A DNA stretch of 64,000 nucleotides, from the NCBI RefSeq assembly GCF_034190915.1, contig NW_026947502.1:6494785-6558784 (forward strand). Direction: 5' to 3'. Positions 1 through 13,080 of the stretch are shown in pieces; within the stretch, counting starts at the first letter, position 1; every line of letters starts with the position of its first letter. The position numbers and the translations under genes are program-made. The notes under the pieces are model-generated. The model saw nothing but the letters and a program-made list of their open reading frames with translations, did not search any database and was not told where the DNA came from. This DNA is from Cavia porcellus. Taxonomy: Eukaryota > Chordata > Mammalia > Rodentia > Caviidae.

Positions 1-1130
1 ACATTCTTGCCCCATTTTTGCCCCTTGGCTGCTTCCACTTCAGTGGCAACCTGTCCAATCCCTGTCGCCAGCCTGCAATAACAAACAATGCCCGCCAGAG
101 GGCGCAAAACTCTGCCGCCTTAAGGATTTCTGCAATCAAGGAATTTTGTTAAATATTGGAATAATTTTAATTTTTATCATGTGGATGACTTATGAAAAAC
201 CCAATTACCACCTTTAATATCGTTTTTGAACAGTGAGAGACTTTCAAGACATGAGACATAAATGGCAGTATGTATTAAACTCACACAACCAGTTACAACA
301 TCAGGTTAACCCACTGGCAACTCAGGTGCAAGTATGATTCTGGACGCATAACCCATATTAAATGTTGAACGAATGATTCAAAAATGGGAAAGGAAAAATT
401 TGTTGAGGTCAAATAAAGAACAGCTGTTTGTGAATACAACAAACACAGAAATATATATAGATGATCTATGTAGATGGGACACAGAAACCTCAATAGCTTA
501 ACAGACACACACCTTATCCAATCAGAGTGCACTCACATGTATTTGGCCAATGTGAATCACAATAACTGTTAGTTTTCACATTTGTGAATATAAATAGATT
601 ACTGGGAACCTTTTACACGTACTCAACAGAGATCTCCTGAAGTAAGACTCAAAGGAATAAGGCCTGTATCCCTGTGACAGCAAAGAGAGTTATTAAAGCA
701 GAGACAGCTGCTGGTGGAGGCTGGGAGGAGAGAGTGGGCATGATGGGCAGGCCGGAAAATGGCCACTAGAGGGGCAGAGGAGGAGCAGCAGGGAGAAGGG
801 GTGAGGGGGCAGAAGATGGTGATGGAGAGCAGGAAACCCCCGCGGGACATGGGGTGGGTGTTGGCTTGTGGTGCGAGGCAAAAAAGCTTGGGCTGCCCCA
901 CATGCCTGAAGGAGGGAGGAACTGCCCCGAAAGCAAAGAAGGCCAGGACCCTGGGATCTCAGGCCTGTCACTGCTAAGGTGGCAGGGAGTGTGGCGCCCT
1001 CTGGCGGGACTTAGTGGTTATTGCAGGCTGGCGACACAGTTTGGATACATGGACTCTGAATAGGAAGGGAAAATGGTGAGTTGCAGTTGTCACTCCAGCA
1101 GGGAGTGCGGGGAAGTAGGGATGTGGGGAG
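1..1130. other. no gene recognised
   Basis: AT-rich then GC-richer intergenic DNA. Short open frames on both strands show no known domain and low-complexity composition. I see no RNA gene, SINE or LTR that I can name here. Confidence 0.5.
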
Positions 1131-1440
1131 GGAGGAAGAGGGACACAGAGAGACAGAGAGATAGACAGAGAGAGAGAGAGATAGACACAGAGAGACAGAG
1201 ACAGAGAGACAGAGACACAGAGACAGAGACCAGAGACATAAAGAGACAGAGAGAGACAGAGACAGAGTCAGAGACACAGAGAGACAGAAACAGAAAGAGA
1301 CACAGAGACACAGAGACAGAGAGACAGAGCCCGAAAGAGACAGAGAGAGTCAGAGACAGAGAGAGATGGAAAGAGACACAGAGAGAAAGAAACACAGGGA
1401 GACAGAGACAGAAAAGAGACAGAGAGACACAAAAAGAGTG
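1131..1440. repeat. GA-rich simple repeat, degenerate (GAGACA)n
   Basis: About 310 bp of imperfect GAGACA/GAGA units on the plus strand. Arg-Asp-Arg-Glu-Thr-rich open frames on the plus strand and Leu/Ser/Cys/Val-rich frames on the minus strand are by-products of the repeat, not genes. Confidence 0.95.
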
Positions 1441-2500
1441 CACACAGAAGGAAACAGGCCTTCAGTGAGGGCACCGGTGGGCTGCTGAAGACAGGCAGGC
1501 AGGCACCCTCTGGAAGCTTAGGGGAAGAACCAGACTTTATTTGGAATTAGACAGGGAAGGCGGAGTTAAAGGGGCGGGCAGAATGACGTTTTGGCAGGTG
1601 ATTGGAGGAGCATTTGCGCATGCTTGAAAAGCGGTGGGTTCCATGGAAGGGGGGAGGGGCATTTCCAGAACAGCAGTCAGGAAGCAACAGAAGATGCTAA
1701 ACTCTTGAAGAGTGAATGAAAGATGCTGAGAAGAGAGCACAAGGCCAGGAGACCAAACAGCAGGAGCATGGCTCAGCTCCAGCCCCAGACAGAAAGCTGG
1801 GAGTGCGCCCAGGCACCGCATGCATGCAGGAGGAGCAGCTACAGAGGAAAAGTTCTGACACTTATATATTCTCAGTGAACCCAGAACACAGTCCTCAGCT
1901 GAGAACGAGAGGGGGCAAGCTATGACGCTGGAACCAAGGAGAGGCGGAAAGTTGTCCTCCTGAAGGACAGAAGAGCAGAGTGAAAGACGTGAGGAGCTGC
2001 AGGCTTCACCGGGCAGTGCAGGGACCCCCCACCACCGGCCCCCAGATTTGTGTTCACACATCAGCAGGCAACCAGCTGGCGAACCTGTGCACAGTCTCCG
2101 GCCACTTTCAGTTGCTGGGTGCAAGCACGAGGTGGACGGAACCTTAAGGGGATCTGCAGCCAGGGACAGGAGAGGAGGGGTGTGTGGCCTGAACAATCAC
2201 AGTGAGTGATCGCTGGATAAAGGGGAGTGAGGGTGACCCCAAAAGAGCAATGATTAGGCAGCAGAGGAAACCAGAGGAAGAAGGGTTTGATGAAACCAAA
2301 GAAATACAGGTGAGGACAAACTCATGCATCAGAGCTGGGTCACGGGGGTCCTGAACCTCCCAGACAACAGGAAGCTGGAAACGGGAGCTGTGAAGGGCAG
2401 TTCTGAGTAATGACAAGGACTGGGGCACAGTGCATCTGGGAATGTCAGAGGAAGGACACACTGACCAGGAGCAAAGGTGATCAAGGGCACGGAAGCCCGG
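1441..2500. other. no gene recognised
   Basis: Unique-looking DNA. A 219-codon open frame on the minus strand (1,537-2,196) has no recognisable domain, no splice or promoter context and a Cys/Ser/Pro/Leu-rich composition, so it is not called as a gene. Confidence 0.5.
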
Positions 2501-2504
2501 GAGG

Positions 2505-2690
2505 CCGGGAGTGGTGGCACACACTCAGGGTTCCGGTTACTCTGGGAGGCTGAGGCAGGAGGATCACAGTTTCAAGCCTCGCTGACAAACTTAGGAAGAC
2601 TCTTTCTCAAAATAAAACATTAAAAGAAGGTTGAAGATGTAGCTCAGCACACAGGCCCTTGATTCTACCACTGTACAACCACAAGCACTA
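2505..2690 (+). repeat. SINE: B1-type head joined to an ID-like tail
   Basis: A B1/7SL-like head (GGTGGCAC..., then GAGGCTGAGGCAGGAGGATC) is followed by an A-rich linker and a tRNA-derived segment containing GTAGCTCAG. This head-to-tail order resembles the B1-dID dimer known from squirrel-related rodents. The copy is diverged. Family assignment is by eye. Confidence 0.7.
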
Positions 2691-3479
2691 CAACAGCCAA
2701 GGTTGGAGCAGATGATTCATGTATGGCTGCTGAAATCATCAAAGAGAATGTTGTAAAATTAGACAAAGAAAGGGAAGAGGAGGAAGAGAAGGAGGGGAAG
2801 CTGGGCTTTAAATCTGGGCCGAAAGGGGGACTGTCCCCAGGGCTGTGCACCCCTGCAGCCAGCAGACGTGGTGCGGCCTGCTGACACCTGTCTCAAAGGA
2901 ACTGGCATTTCTTGGAGGGAGGAACGAGGAAGGAGCCAAAAGCAATGCAAAAGGTGCTGATCTCTGCCCGCCAGCGAGGAGGGCGACATGCTTTGGGGAG
3001 GTAGGAGGAAGCCAGCCCTCTTTTCCAGGCCCTCAGTGGGAGCAGTGACCTCAAGGCCTGACACATTTTATCGGGAGCCAGAAGAAGACAGGGTGTCCTA
3101 CAGAGAAGTGCTTGCCCTCCCGGAGGCCCCTGCTGGCACCCTGTAGAGAAACACAGCTTCTCTGCAAGCTCAGGCCCCGGTGTTTCCTCCACAGCAGCCA
3201 TCAGTGCTGATTTCTTGACTTCTTTCTAGAAAGCTACCATTAATATTCCTGATTTCCACCTGAGCGCATCACAGCCTGTGACTACACTGCCTGGAACCAC
3301 TGGGGTCCCAGCACCCATGAAGTATCCCCACATGGGTGTTCCTTCAGGACTTTGGCAGGGAGGAAGAAGGGCAGGAATGGACGGTCAGACCACCTGTGAA
3401 TCCAGGTGGGCAGAGCGGCCCTTTAACCCAGCCTTCACCCCAGACCTGGTAGCTGTTATTTTTAAGGGATGTATAGTCT

Positions 3480-3585
3480 TATTTATTTTTTTATTGATTT
3501 TTGGTAATTGGGATCAAACTAACAACTGCATGCTTGCAAGGGAGGCGCTTAGGCTGCTGAGCTGCACCCCAGCCCAATATAGTCT
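3480..3585 (-). repeat. ID-type tRNA-derived SINE, minus strand
   Basis: On the complement it reads as a T-rich-tailed ID element: GGGCTGGGGTGCAGCTCAG, then a GCTTGCAAGCATGC-like stretch, a degenerate B box, and an A-rich tail that appears as T-rich sequence at 3,480-3,500 on the plus strand. Confidence 0.75.
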
Positions 3586-4549
3586 CGTTTCTTAATATCC
3601 TCTTGGGGTAAAAAACATTCTGTTGTCATACACTAAGAGATAATAAGTTTTTACCAGTTTTACAGACACAGGAAGCTCTTACAGTTTCAGCTCCAGGGTT
3701 GAAACTAAACACAGCGACCCATAAACGTACCAGCCGGAATCTAAGGTGCATTCTCTCCCGGCGGGAAAGCACAGCCCTTAACTGACGTGAGCTCACACAA
3801 AGACGACAAGGTCACATTCTTCACTCTCATTAGAGAGAAAATACCAGGCCTGGTATCTTGTACCTGGAAATTTTGATGGTTATTTTTTTCCCTCCTTCTT
3901 TCCAGTAACTGAATGGACTCAACCTGGCTCTTCTCCATTCTTGACAGACAGAGTGCCATAGAGAGAAGCAGACAGTGCTCCTTAAAGACGAGGCTTCAGC
4001 TCCTCAGCCCGCCTCCTCACAAGTCCATCCCCTCCGTGGACGGCACACCAGGACGCTAGGGCTTTAGCAACAAGCCCAGTATGTGCTGTTCATGGCCCTA
4101 CAGCTGAGAATCTCCAACACACAGCCACATTCCAGAAGTCAGGGCTCTCCAGGGATGCAGACAGGGAAGGCGTCACTTCCAGATGGTGAAAACAAGCAAA
4201 GCTTGGTGTTCGAGGGGGCAAAGGCCGAGCTGCTTCTCTGCAAACCGGAGACAAGCGTAAGCATCATCGCCCTCACTGAAGAAGAGTTAGCAAGCCTCAG
4301 CCAGAACGTGATACTAATGTTCTGTCTCAGACAATCACAATCAACTTCGGAAACCCACTCGAGGCCCTTGACACTGCGTCTCCCAGGAGAAATCCTTCAG
4401 TGAATGGTCAACTGATACTTGCACGAGCAGCCTGAGGCCATGACCAGGTCTTATTTACTTCTGTTCCTCTGAAATTCTAACACAGAGCCAGAGCACACAG
4501 AACTCCATGAGGGCTTGCAAGGGGAGTTAAGCACAGAAATGAGGGAGCT

Positions 4550-4640
4550 TCTGTTTTTTTGGTACCCGGATCAAACTCACCACCTCATGCTTGCCAGACA
4601 GGCCCTTGCACTGCTGAGCTAAATCCCCGGACCCGAGGGA
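4550..4640 (-). repeat. ID-type tRNA-derived SINE, minus strand
   Basis: Complement shows TTTAGCTCAGCAGTG, a GCCTGTCTGGCAAGCATGAG-like segment and GATCCGGGTACC before an A-run, the usual order of an ID element (A box, middle, B box, tail). Confidence 0.75.
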
Positions 4641-4799
4641 GCTTCTTTATTGAGCTCCTCAATTGCACACATGGGAAAGCTTTGTATTTAAAAAAAAAAA
4701 AAGCATAGCACAAGAAAATGAGAGAAATGACACAGAACTTTAAAAAAGAAATAGTAGTTAATTAACACTAGTTAATATATTGCATATTATCTTAGAAAG

Positions 4800-5160
4800 T
4801 AGTTACTCAGGTGTCATAGTTTATGTCTGTGTTCCCCCAGACCTCATGAGTTTGAATTGTGCATTTTTTATACATTCATTGTCTAGTGCTTGGATTGATG
4901 GTGTCAGTGCTCCACCCACATAGGGGTGGAGCCAGGATGTGATGTAATGCCAGGAAGAAGCTGTGTCTTGCTCTTTGCTAGTTTGATCTTGCTGTTTGCA
5001 GCCGCCACCAACTGCAGCCCAGCCATGCCCGCCTGCCTAGATGCCAACTGAGTGTGGACTGAAACCTCCAAAAACTGTAAGAAATAGACCTTTCCTTTCC
5101 CAACTTGGGCATCAGGTATTTTGTCAAAGCGATGAGTAAAAAGTAACTAAGACATCAGGT
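4800..5160. repeat. unclassified old interspersed repeat
   Basis: The stretch ends in an AATGCCAGGAAGAAGCTG...GATGAGTAAAAAGTAACTAAGA pattern, reminiscent of widespread mammalian repeats. I cannot name the family without a repeat library. It has no coding capacity. Confidence 0.4.
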
Positions 5161-5284
5161 TACAAGATCTAAGCACAAAACTAATCAAACAATGACAGCA
5201 CAAACTGTTCTTGTTGATGAACCCGCAGAGGTTGATAGTACAGGTATCCGTCTGGCATACAGATTCATACATACATCTATATGT

Positions 5285-5590
5285 TTCCCAACATACTTGT
5301 AATCTTTTCCTCTCTTCCTTCTCTCCTCTCCCCATCCCAGGTATTCTCTCCTAATAACATGTTCTCTCCCTGGTACAACCACTGTGGAATCAGTGTGGAG
5401 ATGTCTCAGAAAACTAGCAGTGGAGGTCCTGTTCCACCCAGCTGTTCCCCTTCTGGGTATCTTCCCAAAAGAACTGAAAACATCGTACCACAGCGATATG
5501 TGTGCACCCATGTTCAGCACAGTGTGTGATAACTAAAATTGGAAACAGCCTAAACGCGCATGAATCCCCAGAATGAATAAAACCGTGTGC
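5285..5590 (+). repeat. L1-type LINE 3' fragment (first part)
   Basis: It contains diverged forms of the conserved L1 ORF2 3' end: a GTACAACCACTGTGGAATCAG segment, then CTTCTGGGTATCTTCCCAAAAGAA, then a GGAAACAGCCTAAACG segment and GAATGAATAAA. It is interrupted at about 5,590 and appears to resume near 6,148. Confidence 0.75.
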
Positions 5591-6147
5591 ATTTTTCATT
5601 TATTATTTTGAAGGTAGTAACATAACAACAGAACAAGAGGGAAGAAAACCATCAAGAAAATGCAGTGAAATTGGTACAGAGCGTCACAGCAGGTTCCCGG
5701 GATCGCAGCAATAGGTACCACAGTATATCTCGTTATCTTCACAATAGTTGATCTGTCAATCAGGTAGAGCAAAAGCAAACCAAAAACAGAAAATTATAGA
5801 ACTCATCAAAACAGAATATTGAATTGAGCAGTACAATTAATCAGAAGAAAGGAAAACAGTGATAACAATGTTTGCCTTCAAAGAGATGGCAGAAGGAGAT
5901 GCACCTACTTGCTATTTTGCACATGATCAACCTCTCAACAGAGGTCTCCCCTAAGGGTAGCTGGGATGGGATGTTTCATTCTCAGCCTTCGCACCCGTAG
6001 GCTCAGGGCTGCGTACCAGGGAGGTGAGCAAACTGCTTTCTCTCCCAGCATCCTAAGTTCCAAGATGGTGCAGATCTTGGGAGGTTCTGGCTGGTTCTCA
6101 ACCTGCGGCACCCACCACTCGCTCCAGCCCCAGCTGCCTACCAGGGA
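5591..6147. other. material interrupting the L1 fragment
   Basis: About 550 bp separates two L1 pieces that would be adjacent in an intact element. The first 230 bp loosely resembles the A-rich stretch at 8,170-8,345. The rest is unrecognised. Confidence 0.4.
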
Positions 6148-6360
6148 GCAATGTGGTATTTTTATACAATGGAATATTACTCAGTTATGAAAACAGCATA
6201 ATCATGAGGCTTTTATAGGTAAATGGAGGCAATTTGAGACCATACTTACAAGTGAAATAAATCAAACTCATAAATATCATGTTGTTTACCCAGCATAAAA
6301 AATAAAAGACGGAAAGACTAATAAGATTCAAAATGTACAACAGATGTTGGAATAACCAAA
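6148..6360 (+). repeat. L1-type LINE 3' fragment (second part)
   Basis: AATGTGGTATTTTTATACAATGGAATATTACTCAG is followed by GAAATAAATCAAACTCA, the conserved L1 order immediately downstream of the 5,285-5,590 fragment. Confidence 0.75.
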
Positions 6361-7867
6361 GGGAAGCTTTTCAGAATGAGCACACTCAAACCTTGGAAGA
6401 GATTTGCAAAGAAGCCCAAGTTATTACTGAACGCCTTTCTAGAAGACAAACTACCTTGTATGCTTGAAGATTCAAGGTTTCAATCTGCCTGGAGGTTTGC
6501 AGAAGTATTCGAACACTTGGCTATAATTTGAAGAAGTCAAGCATTTGGTGAGAGGGGGAAAACGCTGCTCCCCCGAGGTTACAGGGAAATCCAAGCTTAG
6601 AGCGCCGAGAGCCGCCCAGGTTAAGGCCCAGATGTCCTGGCTTCAGGCCCGTCTGCTTGATGCCTGTTCAGCCCTGAGAGCGTGGCGCACCACTCAGACT
6701 CAGGACTCATCTCTCTTTTTAATCAGCTTTGTGCACCTTATTTGTAGAACCTCAGTATCTCTTTTTTGCACAGCACACCTTGTTTATACAGTGGTATCAT
6801 TTTCACTGAATGAATTGTACAGTACGGTAATGTCATGCTGTTATATATCACAGTACTACATGTGAGAGTCATGCAGACAAGAGCAGAGTCATCAAACTGA
6901 CATTGCCATTGACTATTTCTTTGTTGTGAATATTGCAGTGTGCATACTATTTACAATTCCTCATTTAGAAACCAATTCATCTGACAATCTCGGTACAGAA
7001 ATGCAAGTTGGTCATAAAAGCAGGAATGCCTGTGTTCCCTACTTGGCTGTGTAACCTCAGCAAGCTCGGCAGTCAGCAGAGCTTTGCAAAACTAGGCAAG
7101 ACAGGCATAGCCTACATCCCCTTGCTATAACTGAACAGCCCAGAAGGGGTGATTTACAAAGAACAAGGGCTTATTCCCCTCACAGTTCCGGAGATCCAAG
7201 ACCAAGGTGCTGAATGTGGAAAAGGCTTAAGTGGCACAGGGCATGACTTAAAAAGAAGGGTGCTTTCTTGGGCACCTTCTCATCACTGAGACACAATATC
7301 TGACACCAGGAACAAAGGAGGGGAGCTTCACCTGGGCTCAGAGTTTTAGGAGGTTTGCATCCATGCTCTGCAGGCATGGTGCAGAAACTGCATGGTGGAA
7401 GGGCCGGCTACAGGGGAAAGCTGCGCACCTCCTGGCAACCAGGAAGCAGATCTGAGAGACAAGCAGGGCAGAGATAAATCCTTCCGGGTTAGACCATCAG
7501 TAACCCGCCCCTTCCTCCTGGCCCCACCTCCTAACAGGAAGTCAGCCACAGCACCCATGAGCCAATCAGTTTCCAAAAGCCCCACCTCAGAGTGCATGAG
7601 CATTTTGGAGGGTTGTGCTTCAGCTAAACCATAAGAGGCAGCTAAACCGGCTTTTGCAACTGTGCTCACCTGGTATCACCCCGCTGAACTCAGTCAGCAT
7701 GGTGCTTGTTGTGCAAGGCCCACTGGAGCATTTTTGTCAACAACATAAGAGAAGAACAGCAGGGGAAGAGGGTGTGCTGTGATCCTCCTGGAGGAGTTCG
7801 TCATACTGGTTTTCCTGATATGACCTCAGCTGTTCTCATTGTGGGAAGAGCTTGGGAATTTGCTTTC
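6361..7867. other. intergenic DNA, no gene recognised
   Basis: It includes a stretch near 7,120-7,640 that resembles an old mammalian interspersed repeat (CACAGTTCCGGAGATCCAAGACCAAGGTGCTG). Open frames are short and without domains. Confidence 0.45.
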
Positions 7868-10800
7868 ACTGAGGATGGCTGCAGTTCTCTTCAGTGGAGC
7901 TCTAGAGGGTCCTGACCTGGAGTGTCACCTCCTGGCTCCAGGGCAGATCCCTCAGCTGCTGGCACAGACCCTTCCCCCTGCTGGTGCAGACTTTCTAGCT
8001 TCCACCACTGACGTTTGGGCCTTCCCAGTGCAGACCCTTGACACAGACTTGCATAACACACACTGCCATGGGCTCTAGGGCTCCAGTTGGTCTCTCGGGG
8101 GACACTGCTGTGGGATCCAGGTGCTCTGCTGGATTCCTTGGGTCTCTAGTATGTGGACACATCTCCCACACTTTATTAAAACATTTATTTTTTTTATTTT
8201 AAAGAGAATAAACAAAAGAACAAACAAAACAAGCCAATGAGAATGATACTGAATGGCAAAAACAAGACTTGGAAAAAAACAACAGTCACTATATTGCACC
8301 GTGTTATCCTCCACATAGTTGCTCAGACTACCACACATAGGCATGCAACATTAATCAAACAACATAAGCATGAAGTTGTTTCTTTACTTCAGTTGCTATC
8401 ATTTCAGACATCTCAGGTGTCTCTTCTAAACTCTTTGTGTCTGTGTGTCCTGGACTTGTTCTGGGTGGGCTGGGGGTCTGAGACTGCACCTGCTCCTTAG
8501 CCTCACACTTTCCTGTAATCCTCCGAATCAGCTGGTTGCTGAGTCCCCATCATTTCCTGCAGTGCAGGGGATTGGGCTACCCGCCTGGGTTCCTTCCATC
8601 CAAAGTTACTGGGGTGGAAGAGAAGTCGGCTTGTGCTTTCTCCTGTTGTATTGGCAATATGGTAATCCAAGTATTGTAATCCCTTTCTTAGTCTTCCTCA
8701 CCATCCAAAAAGTTATGCTTGTCACCCCATTGAAACGTTATTGGAATCCCAGCAAATTAATTCCAAGCCACCACCCCCAGTACAACCCACTGGGAGTGTA
8801 AGACACTGAGACAGACTCAATGTTAAGGGCAACCACGAGGTCCTAAATCCAATCTTGATGAAGATTTGAAGACAAAGGCCCTGATCCAAGGTCTCTCCCA
8901 GAATTTATTATCTTGTGAAGGAGGGGTGGCCTGAGGATGAGTGACAGTGAGGACTAGGATGGCTGGAACTGCCATGTGAGTACTCCAGCTAGCTAGCTAG
9001 GTGGGGAGAAAACTTCTTTGCAAAATGCAGGGAGACTGACATGCAGAAGGCCCAGTCTGCTAATTCAATGAAGGTAGCAACTGAATGGTTTTGGAGGCTG
9101 TTGCTTCAGTTTCTGATATGTAAACATTTGTGCCCTAGGGACTCACAGCCTCTGTACTTTGAGGCTCTAGCCAGGTGACATTCCTTGAGCTGATTGGCTC
9201 TGCCGTCCTGCTGTGCTTATGTTATAGAGAGAGCACTGTGCCAGGAAACGGGAGATGTTTAGAGAGGACAGTACCAGGACCTGGCTAGCCTTATTACAAT
9301 GCTTAGAGCCAGTGGAAGAGAGAAGGAAACACCAGCTCTGTTCATCTCAATGGATGGAAATAAGCCTCAGTAAAATCAGTGTGGCAGCAGCTGTGCTGCA
9401 TTCAAGGGGAGTCCCTCACACTGTCTCCTACTTCTCCTCCAGGCCCCAAGTGGCAGGCTCACGGCAGGGGCGGGGCAGGGTTGGCTTCTTCCTGCCTCAG
9501 TCCTGTGCATTTGACATTTGGGTGAATATTATAAAATAATCCTACAGATTGTGTTGCATATTAAATCTTTTCCCTACTGCACCTGGAGTGGGCAGTGTGA
9601 GGGAGAACCTGCCAGCCGTGGTCTGTGACCCATCTCCTGTCTGCACAGGCCTGTGAGGGCTGCAGACTTCTCAGGCTCCCGTTTCAGACCTAAATGTTTT
9701 TGCACTGTTTAAACTTTAAATCACCACACAAAGGTAAAACTGACTGAATGCCACTGTGTGCCTGTAATTCCTGTCTCCCTAACCATATCTTTATTCATTT
9801 CCCGCAGAGCCCATAGGATTGGTAGGCCTTCCTCACACATGGTGGACAAGGACGGGTGTCAGGGGTGTCAGTCAGCAGCCAGAGCTCCTGTTTAGGTGCA
9901 TATACTGATGGCGTCAGCCACCCTGCCTGTGTTAGTCACTTTGCTTGTCACTGGGATGCAATAAGTAGCACCCACATTTCAGCAGAGGAGAGGGTTAGCT
10001 GGGCTCCCACCTTCCTCCAGCTCGGAGGCTCCAAGGCAGGACAGCAAGGAGAGGGGCCTGGGGGAGGAGAGCTGTGCACAGCCAGGGACAGGAAGCAGAG
10101 AAGAAAGGAGGGACTGGGGGGCAGAGTGCAGCCCCAGGCTACGCCCACGGTGCCCACCTCTTCTGACCAGGCCCCTACCTAACAGCAGGTCAGCTAGGAG
10201 CCCCAGAATCCAGGCCCTCCCACAGCTCCCCCTATGAGCACAGGAGCATTTCTGTTCCCTCTGCCTTCACCCCAATATAGGTCTTCAGGCGCCAGAGAGC
10301 ACAGAAGAGACCCTCACACCAGAGGCACAGGCGGGGACTGATTTCCAACTTGGCCCTTGTTATTTCCCTGCATTGTCGGGTTGCTTTGTCCTGGCCTTCC
10401 TGTGGAAACAGCGGTACCTCCCTTTAGGAACTTAACTGTTTTATGATTCTGGGCCAACATGGCTGCCCGTGTGTTTGTGCAGGGAACACGGGTGAGGTCC
10501 TCCCACCACATGTGCAGGGTGTGAGGGAAGGAGAACATTGCTGGATGCTTTTGTCGGCAAGCCAACTGGTCTATAAACAGAAATACTCCCAAACGGAGAC
10601 ATCACTGAAGTCCATTTCTCAGAGTTTCTCTAGGTTAGAAACTGGATCCACATTGCATTCCGGGCGCTAAGACTCTGGTCCCCCCTGTCTTTGTAGTGGT
10701 CCCCAAGCCTGTCTCACCTTGTCCTGCACCGCACACACAGCTGCTCTGGGGCCTCCTGACTGCTCACAGTGAGGGGCAGCTCACCTCGGCCTCGGGTGAT

Positions 10801-11548
10801 AATCAAGATCCCTGTTTTAGCTCTAGCCAACACCTCAGGGAAAGTCCTGGGAAAACTGCAGAACTTCTAAGAGTTCCTCTGTCTTTGTTAATTATCTTTC
10901 TATGTCCATTAGAAGAAATATCTGTGCTGTTCTAGTCTACCCAATTGTTGGGAATTTTCCTCCAGCTTTTGCCAAACTCACAATGGCAGAGCTGGCCCTG
11001 GCCTCAGAAGAGGGTTCAGTCAGCCCCTGAGAGGTAGCTGTTCAGGGGCTTTTCGACAGGGCTGTCTCCTTGTGTCTGCAGCTGCCCTGGGAGTGTAGGA
11101 TGGAGACCCACAGGTCCACAATGCTTCCTAAGACCAGAGCCAGCCGAGAGACACAGCCTGAGCCAGGCATCCCCAGCCCCAGAGCAGCCCCTGCAGAGCA
11201 GGCTTCATACACAGGAACAGCCCTCACCCTCTCCGTTTGGCTCCTGGCTTTCTCAGCCGGTCTCCTCAGAGCACTGTGTGTTTATCACCAAACCCCTGAT
11301 TGTGGGGCTTCTTGTGAGCTCTGTGCCACTAATGCACCAGGGACCCTGGTGACCACTGTGGCCAGAGTGGACAGTGGGCACAGCTCTCCTCGAGGGGAAA
11401 GGCACGATGGGACAGGGGCATTGGCATCTTGTCTTTCTTCTCCCTGGGAGGACTGGAAACTCGCCTACTTGTCCCCAGTTCCCCTTAGGCCCTGAGAACC
11501 CATCTCCTGGGTGTGCTGGCTAGGTGACTGCCCGGAGGTCACCTGGAG
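7868..11548 (+). repeat. IRG upstream block, copy A1 (gene-less)
   Basis: Collinear with 36,366-41,470 (copy A4, same strand) and, for its right third, with 33,050-34,712 (copy A3, inverted) and 14,270-15,180 (copy A2). Shared markers include GGATGGCTGCAGTTCTCTTC at the left edge and the run near 10,820-10,960. In A3 and A4 this block leads into an IRG promoter. In A1 it stops and joins the distal block B at about 11,545. It lacks the LTR insertions seen in A4 and so serves as their empty site. Confidence 0.85.
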
Positions 11549-13080
11549 CGAGATCCTGAATGACATCGTGGCCAAAGGGACGTCGCTTGGATGCCTCCTC
11601 CCACAGAATCCCTCCTCCCACAGCCTGACCCTGACAACATCCTGGAAGAAGGCTCAGTGTTTCGGGGCTTGAACATCTGCTCCAGGGTCCCTACACCTTC
11701 ACCTCGAATGCAGGAACTGGCCTGGTAGACTAATCCCAGCTGCCTCTCTCCACCTTCTCTGGGATTTGCACTGAGAGAAAAGCTCCTAGTTATGCTTTGC
11801 AGAAACTGCTACAAATCTCCTTTCAGTTTCTAATTTAAACTAACAAAACAAGCACAGAATTAAGCAAATATTGTTTCTGGAGAGAGAAACTCACATTTTT
11901 TGGGTGCAACATCCGGACCTGCTGAAAACATGGGAGCCAAGCTTTGCCATTACTGTTGGACAAGGTTTCCGTATTCTATCTAAGCAGGAAAAGAACTCTA
12001 GATACTTCAGTGAAATTTCAGAATCACCACAGGAGACAGGTCACAGGGTCTCCATATCTGAAGTTGGTCTGAGACCAGGAAATTCAGTACTAACCCTTAG
12101 CTTGCTTTCTTCAGACAACGCCAACCTGTTAATGGTAATTTTGCACTTGATTATATATTAAGTTTGGCTTCCTGGGTTGTAACAGTGGCAGCCGTTGCGA
12201 AGCACATTTTGTGTTAATTGCAAGCCACAAACAAGAAATGCAAGGAAGAAAAATTTTAAACACCAGCTAACAGTTATTTTGAACAACTTGGGCATAGATT
12301 AACGCCCTGGGATTTTGGACGGTGAATCCTGTCCAAGTCACTTTCTTGATACTGCAAAAAAAAATAACTGACACTCCCAACTTAAAGGAGAAGAGGCGTT
12401 ATCTGATTCTCAGCTGCTGGGACAACTGGGCTCAGAGGCCCACAGAGGGGGCTCTGTGTGCCCCCTGTAGCACACTTGCCATCGGTGCACCAGCCTCGGG
12501 CCAGGTCATCCCATACCAGGGGACAGCTATCCAGTCCCTGCCGTGATTCTCCACGTGTGCCCGGCATGTGTGTTTTGGGGTCAGCTGGGAGTGCTGCTCT
12601 ATCCAGTCCTCAGATTCGGGCCCATGGGAAATCCACCACACAGGTGACAGAGGCAGTAGAAGAGGGACATCTGGATGGCTCAGTACTGACCGCTCAGGGC
12701 TCAGAGACAGAATTCGTGCAGAGGGCAGGTGAGGCAGCTCCAGCGTCTGCTGAGAAGCCGGAACCTGAGGTGTCTGGTGAGCAGCAGTCTAGTGACTGAA
12801 GGGAGCTACAGAGGAAGAGGGGGCCTGGAGATTCAATTCCCGAGGACCCGAGGCTCTGGGAGGGAGACACAGCTCTGTGGAAGGCGGTGAGGGAGCCCTC
12901 CGTGGGACCCTGACCAAGGGCAGCAGGGCCCCATCTTCCTGCTGGTCACTGGGTCCCCCCCCATACCCCTCTTCCAGCCTGTCCTGTCCACGCCGTCTTG
13001 GTCTCCCCTGTAGCTCTTCCCTCTCATTCCTGTTGTGTCTCCCTCAAAACACTGAACTTCTGTACCATTCAGCATGTGAC
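11545..13080 (+). repeat. distal block, copy B1
   Basis: Collinear with the minus-strand copy B2 (25,535 down to 24,749, then past the provirus from 18,120 down to about 17,310) and, for its left half, with B3 (50,310-51,150, plus). In units 1 and 2 this block lies beyond the downstream side of an IRG gene. Two small open frames here (12,322-12,546 and 12,458-12,799) are kept in B2, but the copies are recent and no domain is visible. Confidence 0.85.

Larger units (their letters stand above)
2691..4800. other. intergenic DNA with two ID SINE fragments, no gene
   Basis: Apart from ID-like tRNA-SINE fragments near 3,480-3,585 and 4,550-4,640, I recognise nothing. Small open frames on both strands lack domains or splice context. 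Confidence 0.5.

Noticed and set aside
1073..1468. 131-codon Arg/Glu/Asp/Thr-rich open frame
   Set aside because: It is a translation of the GAGACA simple repeat; the opposite strand is equally open.
1537..2196. 219-codon open frame on the minus strand
   Set aside because: No domain, no promoter or splice context, and low-complexity Cys/Ser/Pro/Leu composition.
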